Source: Sinanaerobacter chloroacetimidivorans (GTDB lineage Bacteria; Bacillota; Clostridia; Peptostreptococcales; Anaerovoracaceae). Taken from it: a stretch of 64,000 nucleotides of DNA. Numbering within the stretch: the stretch's first letter is position 1; each line of letters begins with the position of its first letter. Location: contig NZ_JAGSND010000001.1 of the NCBI RefSeq assembly GCF_018128545.1, positions 541,891 to 605,890 of the forward strand, given 5' to 3'. The position numbers and the translations under genes are program-made. This document shows, piece after piece, positions 18,739 through 27,787 of this stretch. The notes beneath the pieces were generated by a model. It was not told where the DNA came from. It worked only from the letters and a program-made list of their open reading frames with translations, and searched no databases.

Positions 18739-19113
18739 TCATTCAAATTCCTTAGCTTTATCGTTCTTTTCCAAAAATCTGCGATAATAGCTTCTGGTAT
18801 ATTGATAATTATTCTGACCTACTCTCAGGGTCTTTCCGCCTTCCAGATAAAAAATCCCTTTTTCCATTCTGAGGATTTTATCTAAATTTACAACACAGCT
18901 TCTATGGCATCTGTAAAAGTTATCATCCAAATATTTCATAATATCATCCAGTTTTCCATAAAAGGAATACACTCTGCCGGCAGTATAAATTTTAATCAAT
19001 CTTAATTCTTTCTCAATATACAGGATTTCTTTTATCCAGACCTTACTGGATTCTTTTCGTGTTATAACAGGTATATATCCCTGGTTCGACTCCTTGTTTC
19101 TTTTTGGATCCAT
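18739..19113 (-). CDS. Stand-alone LytTR DNA-binding domain protein
   Basis: 124 residues consisting of a LytTR domain only: WIKEILYIEKELRLIKIYTA, then DDIMKYLDDNFYRCHRSCVVNLDKI, and VGQNNYQYTRSYYRRF. There is no receiver or membrane domain. LytTR domains bind imperfect direct repeats upstream of virulence, bacteriocin or cell-wall genes, usually when phosphorylated. The start at MDPKRNK was chosen for its GGAGG site; a longer frame upstream is not needed. It is an isolated gene between rpsB and tcdA; target unknown. Confidence 0.88.
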   Translation of the reverse strand: MDPKRNKESNQGYIPVITRKESSKVWIKEILYIEKELRLIKIYTAGRVYSFYGKLDDIMKYLDDNFYRCHRSCVVNLDKILRMEKGIFYLEGGKTLRVGQNNYQYTRSYYRRFLEKNDKAKEFE

Positions 19114-19235
19114 AACGTTTCCTCCCTCCATTACGCAACCTGGTTCTAAAAATATTTCCCTGCGTATTAGAGGATTTTTGAGGCAAAAATGTTGCAAATT
19201 TTCTGATAAATTTCATTCCTGAACGTTATTTTTTT

Positions 19236-19270
19236 ACAACAAAAAACGACATTGAAACGATTCAATGTCG
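19236..19270 (-). terminator. Intrinsic terminator after tcdA
   Basis: Perfect 10-bp stem CGACATTGAA / TTCAATGTCG (19247-19270) with a 4-nt loop, followed on the minus strand by TTTTTTG. It lies 20 bp downstream of the tcdA stop. Confidence 0.88.
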
Positions 19271-19290
19271 ATACGGGTATCATATTGGCT

Positions 19291-20052
19291 TTAATAGTCT
19301 ATCTTAATCGATTTTTGCGGGCGCCTGATTCCAAAAATCATCTTTTCTCCCGGTTCCCACAACAGCAAATCCTTTACCACTTCCGAAGCCATCATCAATC
19401 CTGCTGCCGCAGGCAGAAAAGAAATACTGGATGGAACTCTGCTGCCGTCTTCCGGAAGTTCTTCACGATGCGGATTCTCCGTAGAATAAACCACCTTTAA
19501 ATCTTTGATCCCCGATTTTGCTATTTCCTTACGGATCAATTTTGACATGGGACACATCCTGGCTTTACCGATATCTCCCACCTTTAGCTGGGTAGGATCA
19601 AACCGATTTCCCATACTCATGGAGGATATGATCGGCACTCCCAAGGATTTGGCATATTGTATCAGCAGGAGTTTATCGGGAATTTGGTCTAATGCATCGA
19701 TAACATAGTCAAAGTCTTTCATGGCGAAGTTCTTTATCAAGTTTTCATCCAAAGTTTCCGACGAAATTGCTGTCTCGGCTTCAGGATTGATATCCAAAAT
19801 ACGGGCTGCCATTACCTCCGTCTTGTTTTTACCAAGGGTGCTTTGAAGCGCAACCAATTGCCGGTTCAGGTCGGAAGCTTCTACCCTGCTATGATCAACA
19901 AGTGTCAATGTTTTGATTCCGGCTCTAACGAGAGCCTCAGCTGCATAGCCGCCTACTCCGCCAAGACCAAAGATGATAATATTTTTCGAATGAATTTTTT
20001 GAAAGCTTTTTTCTCCAAGAAGCATACGCGTCCTGTCATAAATGGATTTCAT
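19291..20052 (-). CDS. tcdA: tRNA threonylcarbamoyladenosine dehydratase TcdA-like (ThiF/E1 family)
   Basis: 253-residue E1-like enzyme that cyclises t6A to ct6A on tRNAs decoding ANN codons. Seen: ATP-binding FGLGGVGGYAAEALVRAGI, VDHSRVEASDLNRQL, DYVIDALDQIPDKLLLI, SSMSMGNRFDPTQ, and C-terminal FLPAAAGLMMASEVVKDLL. The start was set at the second of two tandem ATGs, 6 nt after GAGGTG; an upstream in-frame TTG has no ribosome site. Monocistronic. Confidence 0.92.
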   Translation of the reverse strand: MKSIYDRTRMLLGEKSFQKIHSKNIIIFGLGGVGGYAAEALVRAGIKTLTLVDHSRVEASDLNRQLVALQSTLGKNKTEVMAARILDINPEAETAISSETLDENLIKNFAMKDFDYVIDALDQIPDKLLLIQYAKSLGVPIISSMSMGNRFDPTQLKVGDIGKARMCPMSKLIRKEIAKSGIKDLKVVYSTENPHREELPEDGSRVPSSISFLPAAAGLMMASEVVKDLLLWEPGEKMIFGIRRPQKSIKIDY

Positions 20053-20128
20053 CATGTTCACCTCTGCCAAAAAGAATAGACTTGTAAAACACCGGAATCA
20101 GATTTGGGTATCCGATTTCGGAATATGA

Positions 20129-20890
20129 TTATAACACCTTATTCAGGAAGGTCCTGATTCTCGGATGCTCCGGATTTACAAAGATATCGTCTGGAACACC
20201 GTCAACAACGATCTGTCCGTCATCCATAAAGACGATTCGGTCGGAAATCTCTCTTGCAAAATTCATCTCATGGGTTACGATAATCATGGTCATGCGCTCT
20301 TCAGCCAGCTTCTTGATTACCTGCAGAACTTCTCCGATCAGCTCGGGATCCAGGGCTGAAGTAGGTTCGTCGAAAAGCATGATATCAGGTTCCATAGCCA
20401 AGGCTCTTGCAATAGCCACCCTCTGTTTCTGACCTCCGGAAAGCTGTCCCGGGTAGGCATTCTTTTTATCCAGTAAGCCTACCTTTGTCAGCAGATCTTC
20501 CGCTGTTTTTTCTGCTTCTGCTTTGGATTTTCCCTTTACCATAACCGGTGCCTCGATAATGTTCCTGAGCACAGACTTATGGGGAAATAAATTAAAGTTT
20601 TGAAATACCATACCGATGTTGCTGCAGATGGAGAGCACCTCTTTATTACTCTTGTAAACCGCTTTTCCTGTCGAATCCTCTTTGGCAATATATTGACCCT
20701 CAAAGCTGATACTGCCTTTATCCGCAACCTCTAAATGGTTCAGGCATCTTAGAAGTGTGCTCTTTCCTGAACCGGAAGGACCTATGATCGATACGATCTC
20801 TCCTTTGGCCACACTTAAGTTGATACCTTTCAATACGTTCAAAGATTGAAAACTCTTGTGTAGATTTTCAACGCGTATGATCTCATTCAT
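20129..20890 (-). CDS. Polar amino acid ABC transporter, ATP-binding protein
   Basis: 253-residue ATPase of the HisP/GlnQ type: Walker [11 protein letters not shown]-loop [17 protein letters not shown], signature [15 protein letters not shown], Walker [16 protein letters not shown]-loop [12 protein letters not shown]. It energises uptake through the adjacent permease and lipoprotein. Start [10 protein letters not shown] with AGGAGGG upstream. Last gene of a three-gene operon; the substrate cannot be named from sequence. Confidence 0.95.
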   Translation of the reverse strand: MNEIIRVENLHKSFQSLNVLKGINLSVAKGEIVSIIGPSGSGKSTLLRCLNHLEVADKGSISFEGQYIAKEDSTGKAVYKSNKEVLSICSNIGMVFQNFNLFPHKSVLRNIIEAPVMVKGKSKAEAEKTAEDLLTKVGLLDKKNAYPGQLSGGQKQRVAIARALAMEPDIMLFDEPTSALDPELIGEVLQVIKKLAEERMTMIIVTHEMNFAREISDRIVFMDDGQIVVDGVPDDIFVNPEHPRIRTFLNKVL

Positions 20891-20900
20891 GGTGTCCCTC

Positions 20901-21554
20901 CTAATTATAGTACGCAAAACGCTTTTCAATATACCGGAAGACACGGATAATCACGAATGTCATTACCAGATAAAGAATGGCGGCTATGATAAAGCCTTCT
21001 ATGGTGGCATATTTGGATACCATGGCTTTTGCATTTCTTAAAATATCAGCAAGAGCAATAACAGAGCAAAGCGCTGTGTCCTTGATCAATGTGACGGCCT
21101 CATTCCCTGTAGGAGGCAGAACCACCTTGATCGCCTGGGGAATGATGATGCTTTTCATGGTCTGTCTGTAATTCATACCCAAGGCTTTTGCCGCTTCATA
21201 TTGTCCCTTGTCTATGGACTGGATACCGGCTCTGAAAATCTCGGTAAAATATGCCCCATAGTTAATCACAAAGGTTACATAGGCTGCCATCTCCTTGGAA
21301 AGTTCAATGCCCAGGTAAGGTAAGCCGTAATAAACGAAAAACAGCTGCAATAACAAGGGGGTGCCTCGAAAAATCCAGGTATACGCTTCAAGAATCCATT
21401 GTAAAAACTTAAATCTCGAAAGTTTTCCCATAGAGCATAGCATCCCCAAGGGTATGGATAATAGTATGGTGACTACATAAATTTTAATGGAGATGATCGC
21501 TCCCTGCAATATGTAAAAACCCATATTCAGTAAATTGTCCAATGAATAGACCAC
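20901..21554 (-). CDS. Polar amino acid ABC transporter, permease
   Basis: 217-residue HisM/GlnP-type permease with about five membrane helices. Seen: N-terminal [37 protein letters not shown], the EAA loop [25 protein letters not shown], and [18 protein letters not shown]. It lies between the ATPase (10 bp) and the substrate-binding lipoprotein (78 bp, with a stem-loop). Confidence 0.95.
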   Translation of the reverse strand: MVYSLDNLLNMGFYILQGAIISIKIYVVTILLSIPLGMLCSMGKLSRFKFLQWILEAYTWIFRGTPLLLQLFFVYYGLPYLGIELSKEMAAYVTFVINYGAYFTEIFRAGIQSIDKGQYEAAKALGMNYRQTMKSIIIPQAIKVVLPPTGNEAVTLIKDTALCSVIALADILRNAKAMVSKYATIEGFIIAAILYLVMTFVIIRVFRYIEKRFAYYN

Positions 21555-21581
21555 CTTTCTTCTGTTCCAAGAAAGAACAAA

Positions 21582-21601
21582 GCCTCTGCCGAAGCAGAAG
21601 C
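21582..21601 (-). promoter_or_regulatory. Intercistronic stem-loop between substrate-binding protein and permease
   Basis: GCCTCTGC (21582-21589) pairs with GCAGAAGC (21594-21601) around a CGAA loop (TTCG on the minus strand, a very stable tetraloop). Such hairpins after binding-protein genes usually stabilise the upstream mRNA or partly terminate, giving more binding protein than permease. Confidence 0.65.
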
Positions 21602-21632
21602 CCTATTCCTTTATTTAATCTAAGGAGCACGC

Positions 21633-22487
21633 TTATTTAAAGTCGTCAGCAGTCAGCTGTTCAACGTCACGGATTACGATGTTTTCACCGAACCACTTTG
21701 TTGAAAGCGCTTCTATGCTTCCGTCTTCCCATAATTCGTCAAGGGCTTTGTCGATTGCTTCTCTGAGAGCAACGGAACCCTTAGCGCAACCAATACCATA
21801 ATACTCGTCTGCCAGACCTTCGTCAAGTACTCTATATTTGCCAGGTGTCTGCTGCATGGTATATCCGATCAGTATTTTATCTACTGCTACGGCATCCAGT
21901 CTTGAAGTTCCAAGATCCATCAAAGCATACAGGTAATCATCATATTCCGGCATGTCAGCCAGTGCAGAGGAAAAAGCTTCATCTGCCTTCAGCGCATCCA
22001 AACCGGCGCTTTCAACCTGAGCACCTACAATTTTACCCTCTAAATCAGCTTTTGTCTGATAAGGAGAATCTGCAGCAACGACCAGAACCTGCTGGTTATT
22101 CAGATAAGGTTTTGTGAATTCCACCTGCTCAATTCTTTCAGCCGTAATGGTATAACCATTCCAGATTACATCGATATTGCCGCTGTTTAATTCCATTTCT
22201 TTTGCAGACCAGTCAATAGGCTGAATAACGGCTTCTACACCAAGTTTTTCTGCAACCATTTTTCCAAGATCTATATCGAAACCAATAATTTCACCGTCAT
22301 CTCCGATAAAGCCCATTGGGGGGAAAGCATCATCACAACCAATGATTAAAGTTCCTTTTTCCTGTAAATCGGTTAATGATGTATCAACATCGCCTGCTGG
22401 TTCTTGAGTTTCTCCACCGCCGCATCCAACTGCAAATACACTCATCATGAGTACGAGTACCAGTAACAAACTAACTTTCTTGAACAT
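21633..22487 (-). CDS. Polar amino acid ABC transporter, substrate-binding lipoprotein
   Basis: 284-residue SBP_bac_3 protein. A lipoprotein signal (VLMMSVFAVGC, Cys at about 22) is followed by GGGETQ. The domain shows DDAFPPMGFIGDDGEIIGFDIDL, WNGYTITAERIEQVEFTKPY, GAQVESAG and DAVAVDKILIGY. Membrane-anchored ligand receptor of the importer. First gene of the operon, with a clear promoter. Confidence 0.95.
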   Translation of the reverse strand: MFKKVSLLLVLVLMMSVFAVGCGGGETQEPAGDVDTSLTDLQEKGTLIIGCDDAFPPMGFIGDDGEIIGFDIDLGKMVAEKLGVEAVIQPIDWSAKEMELNSGNIDVIWNGYTITAERIEQVEFTKPYLNNQQVLVVAADSPYQTKADLEGKIVGAQVESAGLDALKADEAFSSALADMPEYDDYLYALMDLGTSRLDAVAVDKILIGYTMQQTPGKYRVLDEGLADEYYGIGCAKGSVALREAIDKALDELWEDGSIEALSTKWFGENIVIRDVEQLTADDFK

Positions 22488-22529
22488 TATTCATTTCCTC
22501 CTCTTATGTAGCAATACGCTTATGTCTCC

Positions 22530-22558
22530 ATTATACTTTACTACGCTAAATTTGTAAA
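22530..22558 (-). promoter_or_regulatory. SigmaA-type promoter of the amino-acid importer operon
   Basis: On the minus strand TTTACA (22553-22558) and TATAAT (22530-22535) are separated by 17 bp, about 40 nt before the binding-protein start. Confidence 0.8.
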
Positions 22559-22624
22559 GTATTAAATTGTATAAATAATAAAAAAGAATGAAGAACGAAT
22601 TATTTCTTTCTTTGATATTCCGTC

Positions 22625-22685
22625 AATATCGCTGAAAGCGATATTTCCTGCATAATAAAAAAATGGAGCGGTTTCATACCGCTCC
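22625..22685 (-). terminator. Terminator after rpoZ and a second stem-loop
   Basis: GGAGCGGT / ACCGCTCC (22665-22672 with 22678-22685), followed on the minus strand by a run of Ts, is a good terminator 7 bp after the rpoZ stop. Further down, AATATCGCT / AGCGATATT (22625-22645) is a second perfect hairpin. Confidence 0.82.
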
Positions 22686-22692
22686 TATATGG

Positions 22693-22905
22693 TTATCTTC
22701 CTGATTCCATTTCACGTTCACGATGATACGTAATTAAATCTTCAGCAATTTCGTGAGCTGCAATGGATACCGGCTTTTCAATATCTTCTTCCGTAAGCTT
22801 GGGTTTCCCATCTATGATATCTCTGGCTCTTTTAGCCGCCAAAATTACTAGGGTGTACCTGCTGTCTGCCTTTTTTCTAATCAGATTAATTGACGGATAT
22901 AACAT
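22693..22905 (-). CDS. rpoZ: RNA polymerase omega subunit
   Basis: 70-residue omega subunit, typical: MLYPSINLIRKKADSRYTLV, AAKRARDI, EEDIEKPVSIAAHEIAEDLI. It assists RNA polymerase assembly. Directly abuts gmk (no spacer), the usual gmk-rpoZ pair. Confidence 0.96.
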   Translation of the reverse strand: MLYPSINLIRKKADSRYTLVILAAKRARDIIDGKPKLTEEDIEKPVSIAAHEIAEDLITYHREREMESGR

Positions 22906-23514
22906 TTACATCTCCTCCTTATATTTTGCAATTAATTTATAGATATCTTCCGAGACCCTGGAATGTTCTGCCTTAATAATAGCAGCCACCCTGTTCACAG
23001 CCTCGTCAATTTCGCCGTTAATAACACAATAATCATATTTGTCAATATAGGATACTTCTTTTAATGTTTCCCCCAATCTTAGGTTAATATCATCCTCGGT
23101 TTCAGAACCTCTGCCCGTAATCCTTTTCCTTAGTTCGGACATGGAAGGCGGCAGAATAAAGATAAAAATGCCTTTCGGATAGGAATCCCTGATTTGTAAA
23201 GCTCCCTGAATATCAATTTCAAGAACTACATCTTTTCCGTCATCCAATTTCTTCAGCACAATATCCTTTGGTGTTCCGTAATAATTTCCATATACTTTGG
23301 CATACTCTAAAAAACCATTGTCATGAAGAACCTCCAGAAACTTTTCTTTGGGCACAAAAAAGTAATTTTTTCCTTCTTTCTCACCTGGTCTGGGGCTTCT
23401 GGTGGTCATGGATACAGACAACTCAATATCCGTTTTCTCCAATAGTTTTTTACAGATGGTACCTTTACCTGCTCCTGATGGTCCGGAAACAACAAATAAT
23501 AGGCCTTTGCTCAT
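22906..23514 (-). CDS. gmk: Guanylate kinase
   Basis: GMP to GDP kinase, 202 residues: P-loop VVSGPSGAGKGTICKKLL, SVSMTTRSPRPGEKEGKNYFFV, YAKVYGNYYGTPK, VVLEIDIQGALQI, IFILPPSMSELRKRI. The ATG is preceded by AAAGGA. No remA gene lies between gmk and yicC, although this is its usual place in many Clostridia. Confidence 0.97.
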   Translation of the reverse strand: MSKGLLFVVSGPSGAGKGTICKKLLEKTDIELSVSMTTRSPRPGEKEGKNYFFVPKEKFLEVLHDNGFLEYAKVYGNYYGTPKDIVLKKLDDGKDVVLEIDIQGALQIRDSYPKGIFIFILPPSMSELRKRITGRGSETEDDINLRLGETLKEVSYIDKYDYCVINGEIDEAVNRVAAIIKAEHSRVSEDIYKLIAKYKEEM

Positions 23515-23658
23515 AGTATATCCTTTCGCTTCTTCCTCTTGTACTGTCTAATCAAAATCTCGTCCTGCAAATATATAGAATACCTCAAGAATGATAATAA
23601 TACAACATATTTTTTTATTCAAATACAGAAAGTCACATCTAAAGTGAAAACTCCATGA

Positions 23659-24543
23659 CTATTCGATATTCTGAACCTGTTCTCTGATTTTTTCAATTTC
23701 ACTTTTTATATCGAGTACTTTATTCGTAATTTCAATATCGTTGGCCTTTGAGCCAATGGTATTGGCCTCTCTGTTCATTTCCTGAACCAGAAAATCCAGC
23801 TTTTTCCCATCCGGTTGATTGCTGCTTGATATGATATGATTCAACTGAAGAATATGGCTGTCCAAACGTACCAGTTCCTCCGTAATACTGCATTTGTCGG
23901 CAAACAAAGCTGCTTCTACCAGGATTCTATCTTCCGGAACCGTAATGCTGTTGCCCAGAAGCTCTTTCATTCTGTCCCTGAGTTTTTCCATGTAAGCCTT
24001 CGTTACTTCCGGTGATCTTTCCTCTATTAATTTTACCAGATTTCGGATTAATTCCCCTCTTTTTATAATGTCCTCTGCAAGCTTGGCCCCCTCTGTAATT
24101 CTCATCTGATCCAACTTTTTAGAAGCTTCTAATACCGGAATTTCAAGACTCTTGAAAATTGCTTCCTCGTCTTCCACATCAGGAATGGACTTCATAACAT
24201 CTGGCAGAGTGGATAAAAACTGTAAGGTGATATCTCCGCTTACATCAAAGCTTTTTTGCAGTTCCCTCAGATTATCATAATACTGTCTGGCTACCATAGT
24301 ATTCAGTTTCACATTGGTGTCATCCTCGGTAATGTTTTCTACGATGATGGAAACATCTATTTTTCCGCGTCTTGCGATGTCCTTTACCTTCCCTTTCAGC
24401 TTATCCTCAGCAAATGAATACCGTCTCGGCATTTTAATTGTAATATCACTGTATCTATGATTGACTGATTTGATTTCTACAATTATGTTCCGTTTCCCGT
24501 CTGTATATTCGCTTCTGCCGAAGCCGGTCATACTTTTTATCAT
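23659..24543 (-). CDS. YicC family endoribonuclease-like protein
   Basis: 294 residues; YicC_N and DUF1732 domains. Signature ends: MIKSMTGFGRSEY at the N-terminus and KLDFLVQEMNREANTIGSKA near the C-terminus (EMxREANT). Members have been linked to RNA decay and stress survival. Divergent from rqcH. The 144-bp gap to gmk shows no gene. Confidence 0.94.
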   Translation of the reverse strand: MIKSMTGFGRSEYTDGKRNIIVEIKSVNHRYSDITIKMPRRYSFAEDKLKGKVKDIARRGKIDVSIIVENITEDDTNVKLNTMVARQYYDNLRELQKSFDVSGDITLQFLSTLPDVMKSIPDVEDEEAIFKSLEIPVLEASKKLDQMRITEGAKLAEDIIKRGELIRNLVKLIEERSPEVTKAYMEKLRDRMKELLGNSITVPEDRILVEAALFADKCSITEELVRLDSHILQLNHIISSSNQPDGKKLDFLVQEMNREANTIGSKANDIEITNKVLDIKSEIEKIREQVQNIE

Positions 24544-24564
24544 ACAAAGTTCTCCTTACCTTGC

Positions 24565-24592
24565 TTGTTATTTTTAGAAAATATGGTATCAT
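24565..24592 (+). promoter_or_regulatory. Possible promoter of rqcH
   Basis: TTGTTA (24565-24570), 16 bp, TATCAT (24587-24592), about 33 nt before the rqcH start, in the divergent yicC/rqcH gap. Confidence 0.5.
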
Positions 24593-24625
24593 AATGTATT
24601 ATACAACATTAAAGGAGACTTCACA

Positions 24626-26350
24626 ATGGGTTTTGACGGTATGGTCACCGGGGCCGTCACCAGGCAGTTGAGCCAATTGCTGGTAGGCGGCAAAATCGAA
24701 AAAATATATCAGCCCGAATCGGATGAAATCATTATGAATATTCATTCAGGCCGGGAAAATTATAAACTTTATTTATCTTCCAACAGCAGTCATGCTAGAA
24801 TGCATCTGATTTCTTCCGCAGGAAGCAATCCCCAGAATCCCTCGGGATTTTGCATGCTACTCCGCAAACATCTGCAGGGAGGACGAATTTCCTCCATCCT
24901 TCAGAAGGACACGGAACGTATCGTTGAAATGTCTGTAGATACGATTAACGAACTGGGTTTTTCCGTGAATAAAAAGCTGATCATAGAAATTATGGGAAAG
25001 CACAGCAATATTATCGTTATAGATGCGGTAACCGGGAAAATTATCGACAGTATCAAAAGGATTTCTATTGATGTCAACCGGTATCGTCAGATACTTCCCG
25101 GACAGATCTATGTCTATCCTCCGTCTCAGGAAAAAGTTCCATATCATGAGATTACAGAACAGCATCTCATTTCAATGGCAGAATTTGCTCAGGACAGGCT
25201 TTCCAGAGCGCTGGTAGACCGTATTCAGGGGATCAGTCCTGTCATCGCAGAAGAAATCGTATTTCAGGCCGGCCTGCTATCCGATTCATCTCATACAGAA
25301 AATCCTGATGCCGCATCGCTTCTTACGGTAATCAAAAACTTTAGCCAAAAGATCCATAATGGTGATTTTTCACCCAAGGTTTATCTGGATGACAACGGCG
25401 TGCCCGTAGATTTTCATTTATTCCCCCTCGCCGCATTCAAAGGGATTTATGAAGAATTATCTTTTGATCATATCAGTGAAGCTGCGGATTATTTTTATTC
25501 CAATAAAAGCTCCTCCAATCGAATCAAACAAAAATCCTCAGATCTGGAAAGAGCTATTCACAATAGCCTGGATAAGCTTTATTTAAAAAAGCAGCGATTG
25601 TCTGAGGATTTATTAAAAGCAGCAAATGCGGAAACTGACCGCCTCTATGGAGAATTGCTCACAGCAAACCTTCATTTGATACGTCAGGGGGATGGGGCCG
25701 CCGAGGTATTGAATTATTATGACAACCAAATTGTTCAAATAACTTTGGATCCCAGATTTTCTCCTTCTCAGAATGCACAAAGGTATTATAAAAAATATAG
25801 CAAGGCAAAGACTGCCATAACCGAGAAAAATATCCAGCTTCGGGAAGCCAATCAGGATATCGAATATCTGGAATCAGTTCTTTCTTATATTGAAAAAGCC
25901 GTAACTGTAGATGAAATTGAGGAGCTGAGACAGGAGCTGATCGAAGGCGGTTATCTGCGTAAAAGAAAGAATCAATACAAACCCTCCAGAAGCAAGCCTT
26001 CACCCTACCAGTATACTTCCAGTGACGGTCATAAAATTCTGGTGGGCAGAAATAACAAAGAAAATGATATTTTAACCTTTAAAACCGCATCCGGCAAAGA
26101 TGTCTGGTTTCATACAAAGGACATTCCCGGTTCTCATGTTATCTTATTTACGGAGGGAAAAGGTGTTACAGAAACCGCCATATTCGAAGCTGCTGCTATT
26201 GCTGCCTATCACAGCAAAGCCAGGGAGTCTGAAAATGTACCCGTAGATTACACACAGGTCCGGCACGTGAAAAAACCATCCGGGGCAAAGCCGGGGATGG
26301 TTATATTTGTTGACAATAAAACTGTTTATGTAAATCCATCCGTAACATAG
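24626..26350 (+). CDS. rqcH: Ribosome quality control protein RqcH (NFACT/FbpA)
   Basis: 574 residues. NFACT-N domain starting MGFDGMVTGAVTRQLSQLLVGGKIEKIYQP, HhH and coiled coils (about 300-430), and NFACT-R/DUF814 domain (about 455-560; VGRNNKENDILTFKTASGKDVWFH, then GSHVIL and VRHVKKPSGAKPGMVI). RqcH binds stalled 50S subunits and adds alanine tails; the same family was first described as fibronectin-binding. AAAGGAG upstream. The only plus-strand gene in the first 27 kb. Confidence 0.95.
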   Translation: MGFDGMVTGAVTRQLSQLLVGGKIEKIYQPESDEIIMNIHSGRENYKLYLSSNSSHARMHLISSAGSNPQNPSGFCMLLRKHLQGGRISSILQKDTERIVEMSVDTINELGFSVNKKLIIEIMGKHSNIIVIDAVTGKIIDSIKRISIDVNRYRQILPGQIYVYPPSQEKVPYHEITEQHLISMAEFAQDRLSRALVDRIQGISPVIAEEIVFQAGLLSDSSHTENPDAASLLTVIKNFSQKIHNGDFSPKVYLDDNGVPVDFHLFPLAAFKGIYEELSFDHISEAADYFYSNKSSSNRIKQKSSDLERAIHNSLDKLYLKKQRLSEDLLKAANAETDRLYGELLTANLHLIRQGDGAAEVLNYYDNQIVQITLDPRFSPSQNAQRYYKKYSKAKTAITEKNIQLREANQDIEYLESVLSYIEKAVTVDEIEELRQELIEGGYLRKRKNQYKPSRSKPSPYQYTSSDGHKILVGRNNKENDILTFKTASGKDVWFHTKDIPGSHVILFTEGKGVTETAIFEAAAIAAYHSKARESENVPVDYTQVRHVKKPSGAKPGMVIFVDNKTVYVNPSVT

Positions 26351-26355
26351 GTGCT

Positions 26356-26394
26356 CCCTGCTGCGGCCGCAAAAACAAGAGCCGCACAGGGGAA
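26356..26394. terminator. GC-rich stem-loop between convergent rqcH and hydrolase genes
   Basis: CCCTGCTGCGGC pairs with GCCGCACAGGG with one unpaired base; A-rich loop. There is no clear T-run on either side, so this is a termination or insulation hairpin of moderate certainty. Confidence 0.5.
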
Positions 26395-26417
26395 TAACGG
26401 ATTTACATTTAACCTTT

Positions 26418-27281
26418 TCAAGCAGTGGCTGAAATTTTCATCTTTTGAATCCAGCTTACCATGGCTGATATGACTTCGGTTCCATCCTCCGTATCGTTCC
26501 CATTGTGTATTTCATGATCGAAGCCTTGCCATTCCATGTATTGACACAGGTCTCCTTCCAGCTCGGCAATTTTCCTGCTGCCTTCCGGGGAGCAAATTTG
26601 ATCCCCTTCTCCCTGCATCAAAAGCAGGGGTCTCAATGGCTCATCTCCGAATTTTTCTACCTTTCCATCCATGAGTGCTCTTCCGATATCAAAACACTCG
26701 ATTGCAGTTTGAACGGATATTTTTCCATGATTCAAGTGGGAATTGATCTGACCTCCTATAATTTCCTTATTGCCCAAGGTATCCTGCTTGACACCTGAGT
26801 TCATTTGAAAATCCGGTTTGATTTTAGAAATTAGCTTAACAAAGAAGTAAAGATGCCCTGGAATTTCCCTTCTCAGCAGAACCCAGGGAGAAGTGACGAG
26901 GTAGCCTTCCGGAATGGATCTGAGGGGACCCCTTCTCCTGTAATCCAATACCAGATTTCCACCCATGCTATGTCCATACAAAATCACAGGCAATCCCGGA
27001 TATCGATTCATTGCATAGGTTATTAGCCAATCAATATCTGCAAAGATATCCTTTCGGCAGGCAGCATGTCCCCTGACACCAGAAGAAAACCCGTGGCCGC
27101 GTAAATCCATCCCAAGTAACGATATCCCCGCTTCTTTGAAAATTTCGCCGATTCGGTCATACCTTCCGGCATGCTCCCCTATTCCATGAACCAGGCAAAC
27201 AACGATTTGCGGATTTTTCGGCTCCCATTCATATCCATGAATACGAATCCCCTTATTTTCCTCTTTGAAATTTCGAAACAT
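26418..27281 (-). CDS. Alpha/beta hydrolase (monoacylglycerol lipase/lysophospholipase type)
   Basis: 287-residue serine hydrolase of the Hydrolase_4 group: oxyanion region LVHGIGEHAGRYDRI, GMDLRGHGFSSG, nucleophile elbow GHSMGG (Ser about 104), probable acid in MQGEGDQI, and catalytic His in GFDHEIHN. Probable substrate is a lipid ester. No signal peptide. Convergent with rqcH. Confidence 0.9.
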   Translation of the reverse strand: MFRNFKEENKGIRIHGYEWEPKNPQIVVCLVHGIGEHAGRYDRIGEIFKEAGISLLGMDLRGHGFSSGVRGHAACRKDIFADIDWLITYAMNRYPGLPVILYGHSMGGNLVLDYRRRGPLRSIPEGYLVTSPWVLLRREIPGHLYFFVKLISKIKPDFQMNSGVKQDTLGNKEIIGGQINSHLNHGKISVQTAIECFDIGRALMDGKVEKFGDEPLRPLLLMQGEGDQICSPEGSRKIAELEGDLCQYMEWQGFDHEIHNGNDTEDGTEVISAMVSWIQKMKISATA

Positions 27282-27353
27282 TTACAATCATCTCCCAAAA
27301 TATCTATATTATTACATTTCATACACTATTTATTACATTTCGATAATTTTTTC

Positions 27354-27382
27354 TTGATTTATTTTTCCGGTAATCCTACAAT
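27354..27382 (+). promoter_or_regulatory. SigmaA-type promoter of the small zinc-ribbon gene
   Basis: TTGATT (27354-27359), 17 bp, TACAAT (27377-27382), followed about 90 nt later by a strong AGAAGGAGG site and ATG. Confidence 0.7.
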
Positions 27383-27474
27383 AAGATTAATCTAACAACA
27401 GCCTTTAAATATTAAAAGTGAATGTGAGAGTTCTCCTCTTACACGATAATGGAGATTTCAGAAGGAGGTATAAA

Positions 27475-27627
27475 ATGATGCATTTAAATTATAAAAATGG
27501 TTCTGACAAGGAATCTCATAAGACAGGAGAATTATACTGCACATTATGCGGCAGATTAAGTCACGGTATGGATTTTAAAAACGGTCATATCTGTGATAAT
27601 TGTTTAAAATTCGTTAAAACACTATAG
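27475..27627 (+). CDS. Small CsfB/Gin-like zinc-ribbon protein
   Basis: 50 residues starting MMHLNYKNG, with AGAAGGAGG 6 nt upstream. Two cysteine pairs, YCTLCG (about 20-25) and HICDNC (about 38-43), are separated by RLSHGMDFKNG. The pattern (CxxC, G-hydrophobic, then xICxxC) resembles CsfB/Gin, the inhibitor of sporulation sigma factor SigG, though the spacing and tail are shorter. The resemblance is by eye only; any small zinc-binding regulator is possible. Has its own promoter and terminator. Confidence 0.7.
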   Translation: MMHLNYKNGSDKESHKTGELYCTLCGRLSHGMDFKNGHICDNCLKFVKTL

Positions 27628-27750
27628 TATTGGAAAATCCCCTTTCTCAAAATACATATCATGTTTTTCTAAGTCAATATGAAGCTCACCAATTGTTTTC
27701 ATTTCTTGGTTAGCTCAGGTTATCTCCCGCTCTTTGATACTAAAGGCTGT

Positions 27751-27787
27751 GTAAGGCTGATCCATTTTGTTTCAGCCTTACTTTTTT
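27751..27787 (+). terminator. Intrinsic terminator
   Basis: GTAAGGCTGA (27751-27760) pairs with TCAGCCTTAC (27772-27781), then TTTTTT. It ends plus-strand transcription from the zinc-ribbon gene and overlaps the stop codon of the convergent flavin reductase gene. A-runs at the other foot are weak, so it is mainly plus-directed. Confidence 0.85.

Noticed and set aside
19081..19100. tRNA T-arm-like GGTTCGAC text
   Set aside because: Lies inside the LytTR coding sequence and has no acceptor-stem partner.
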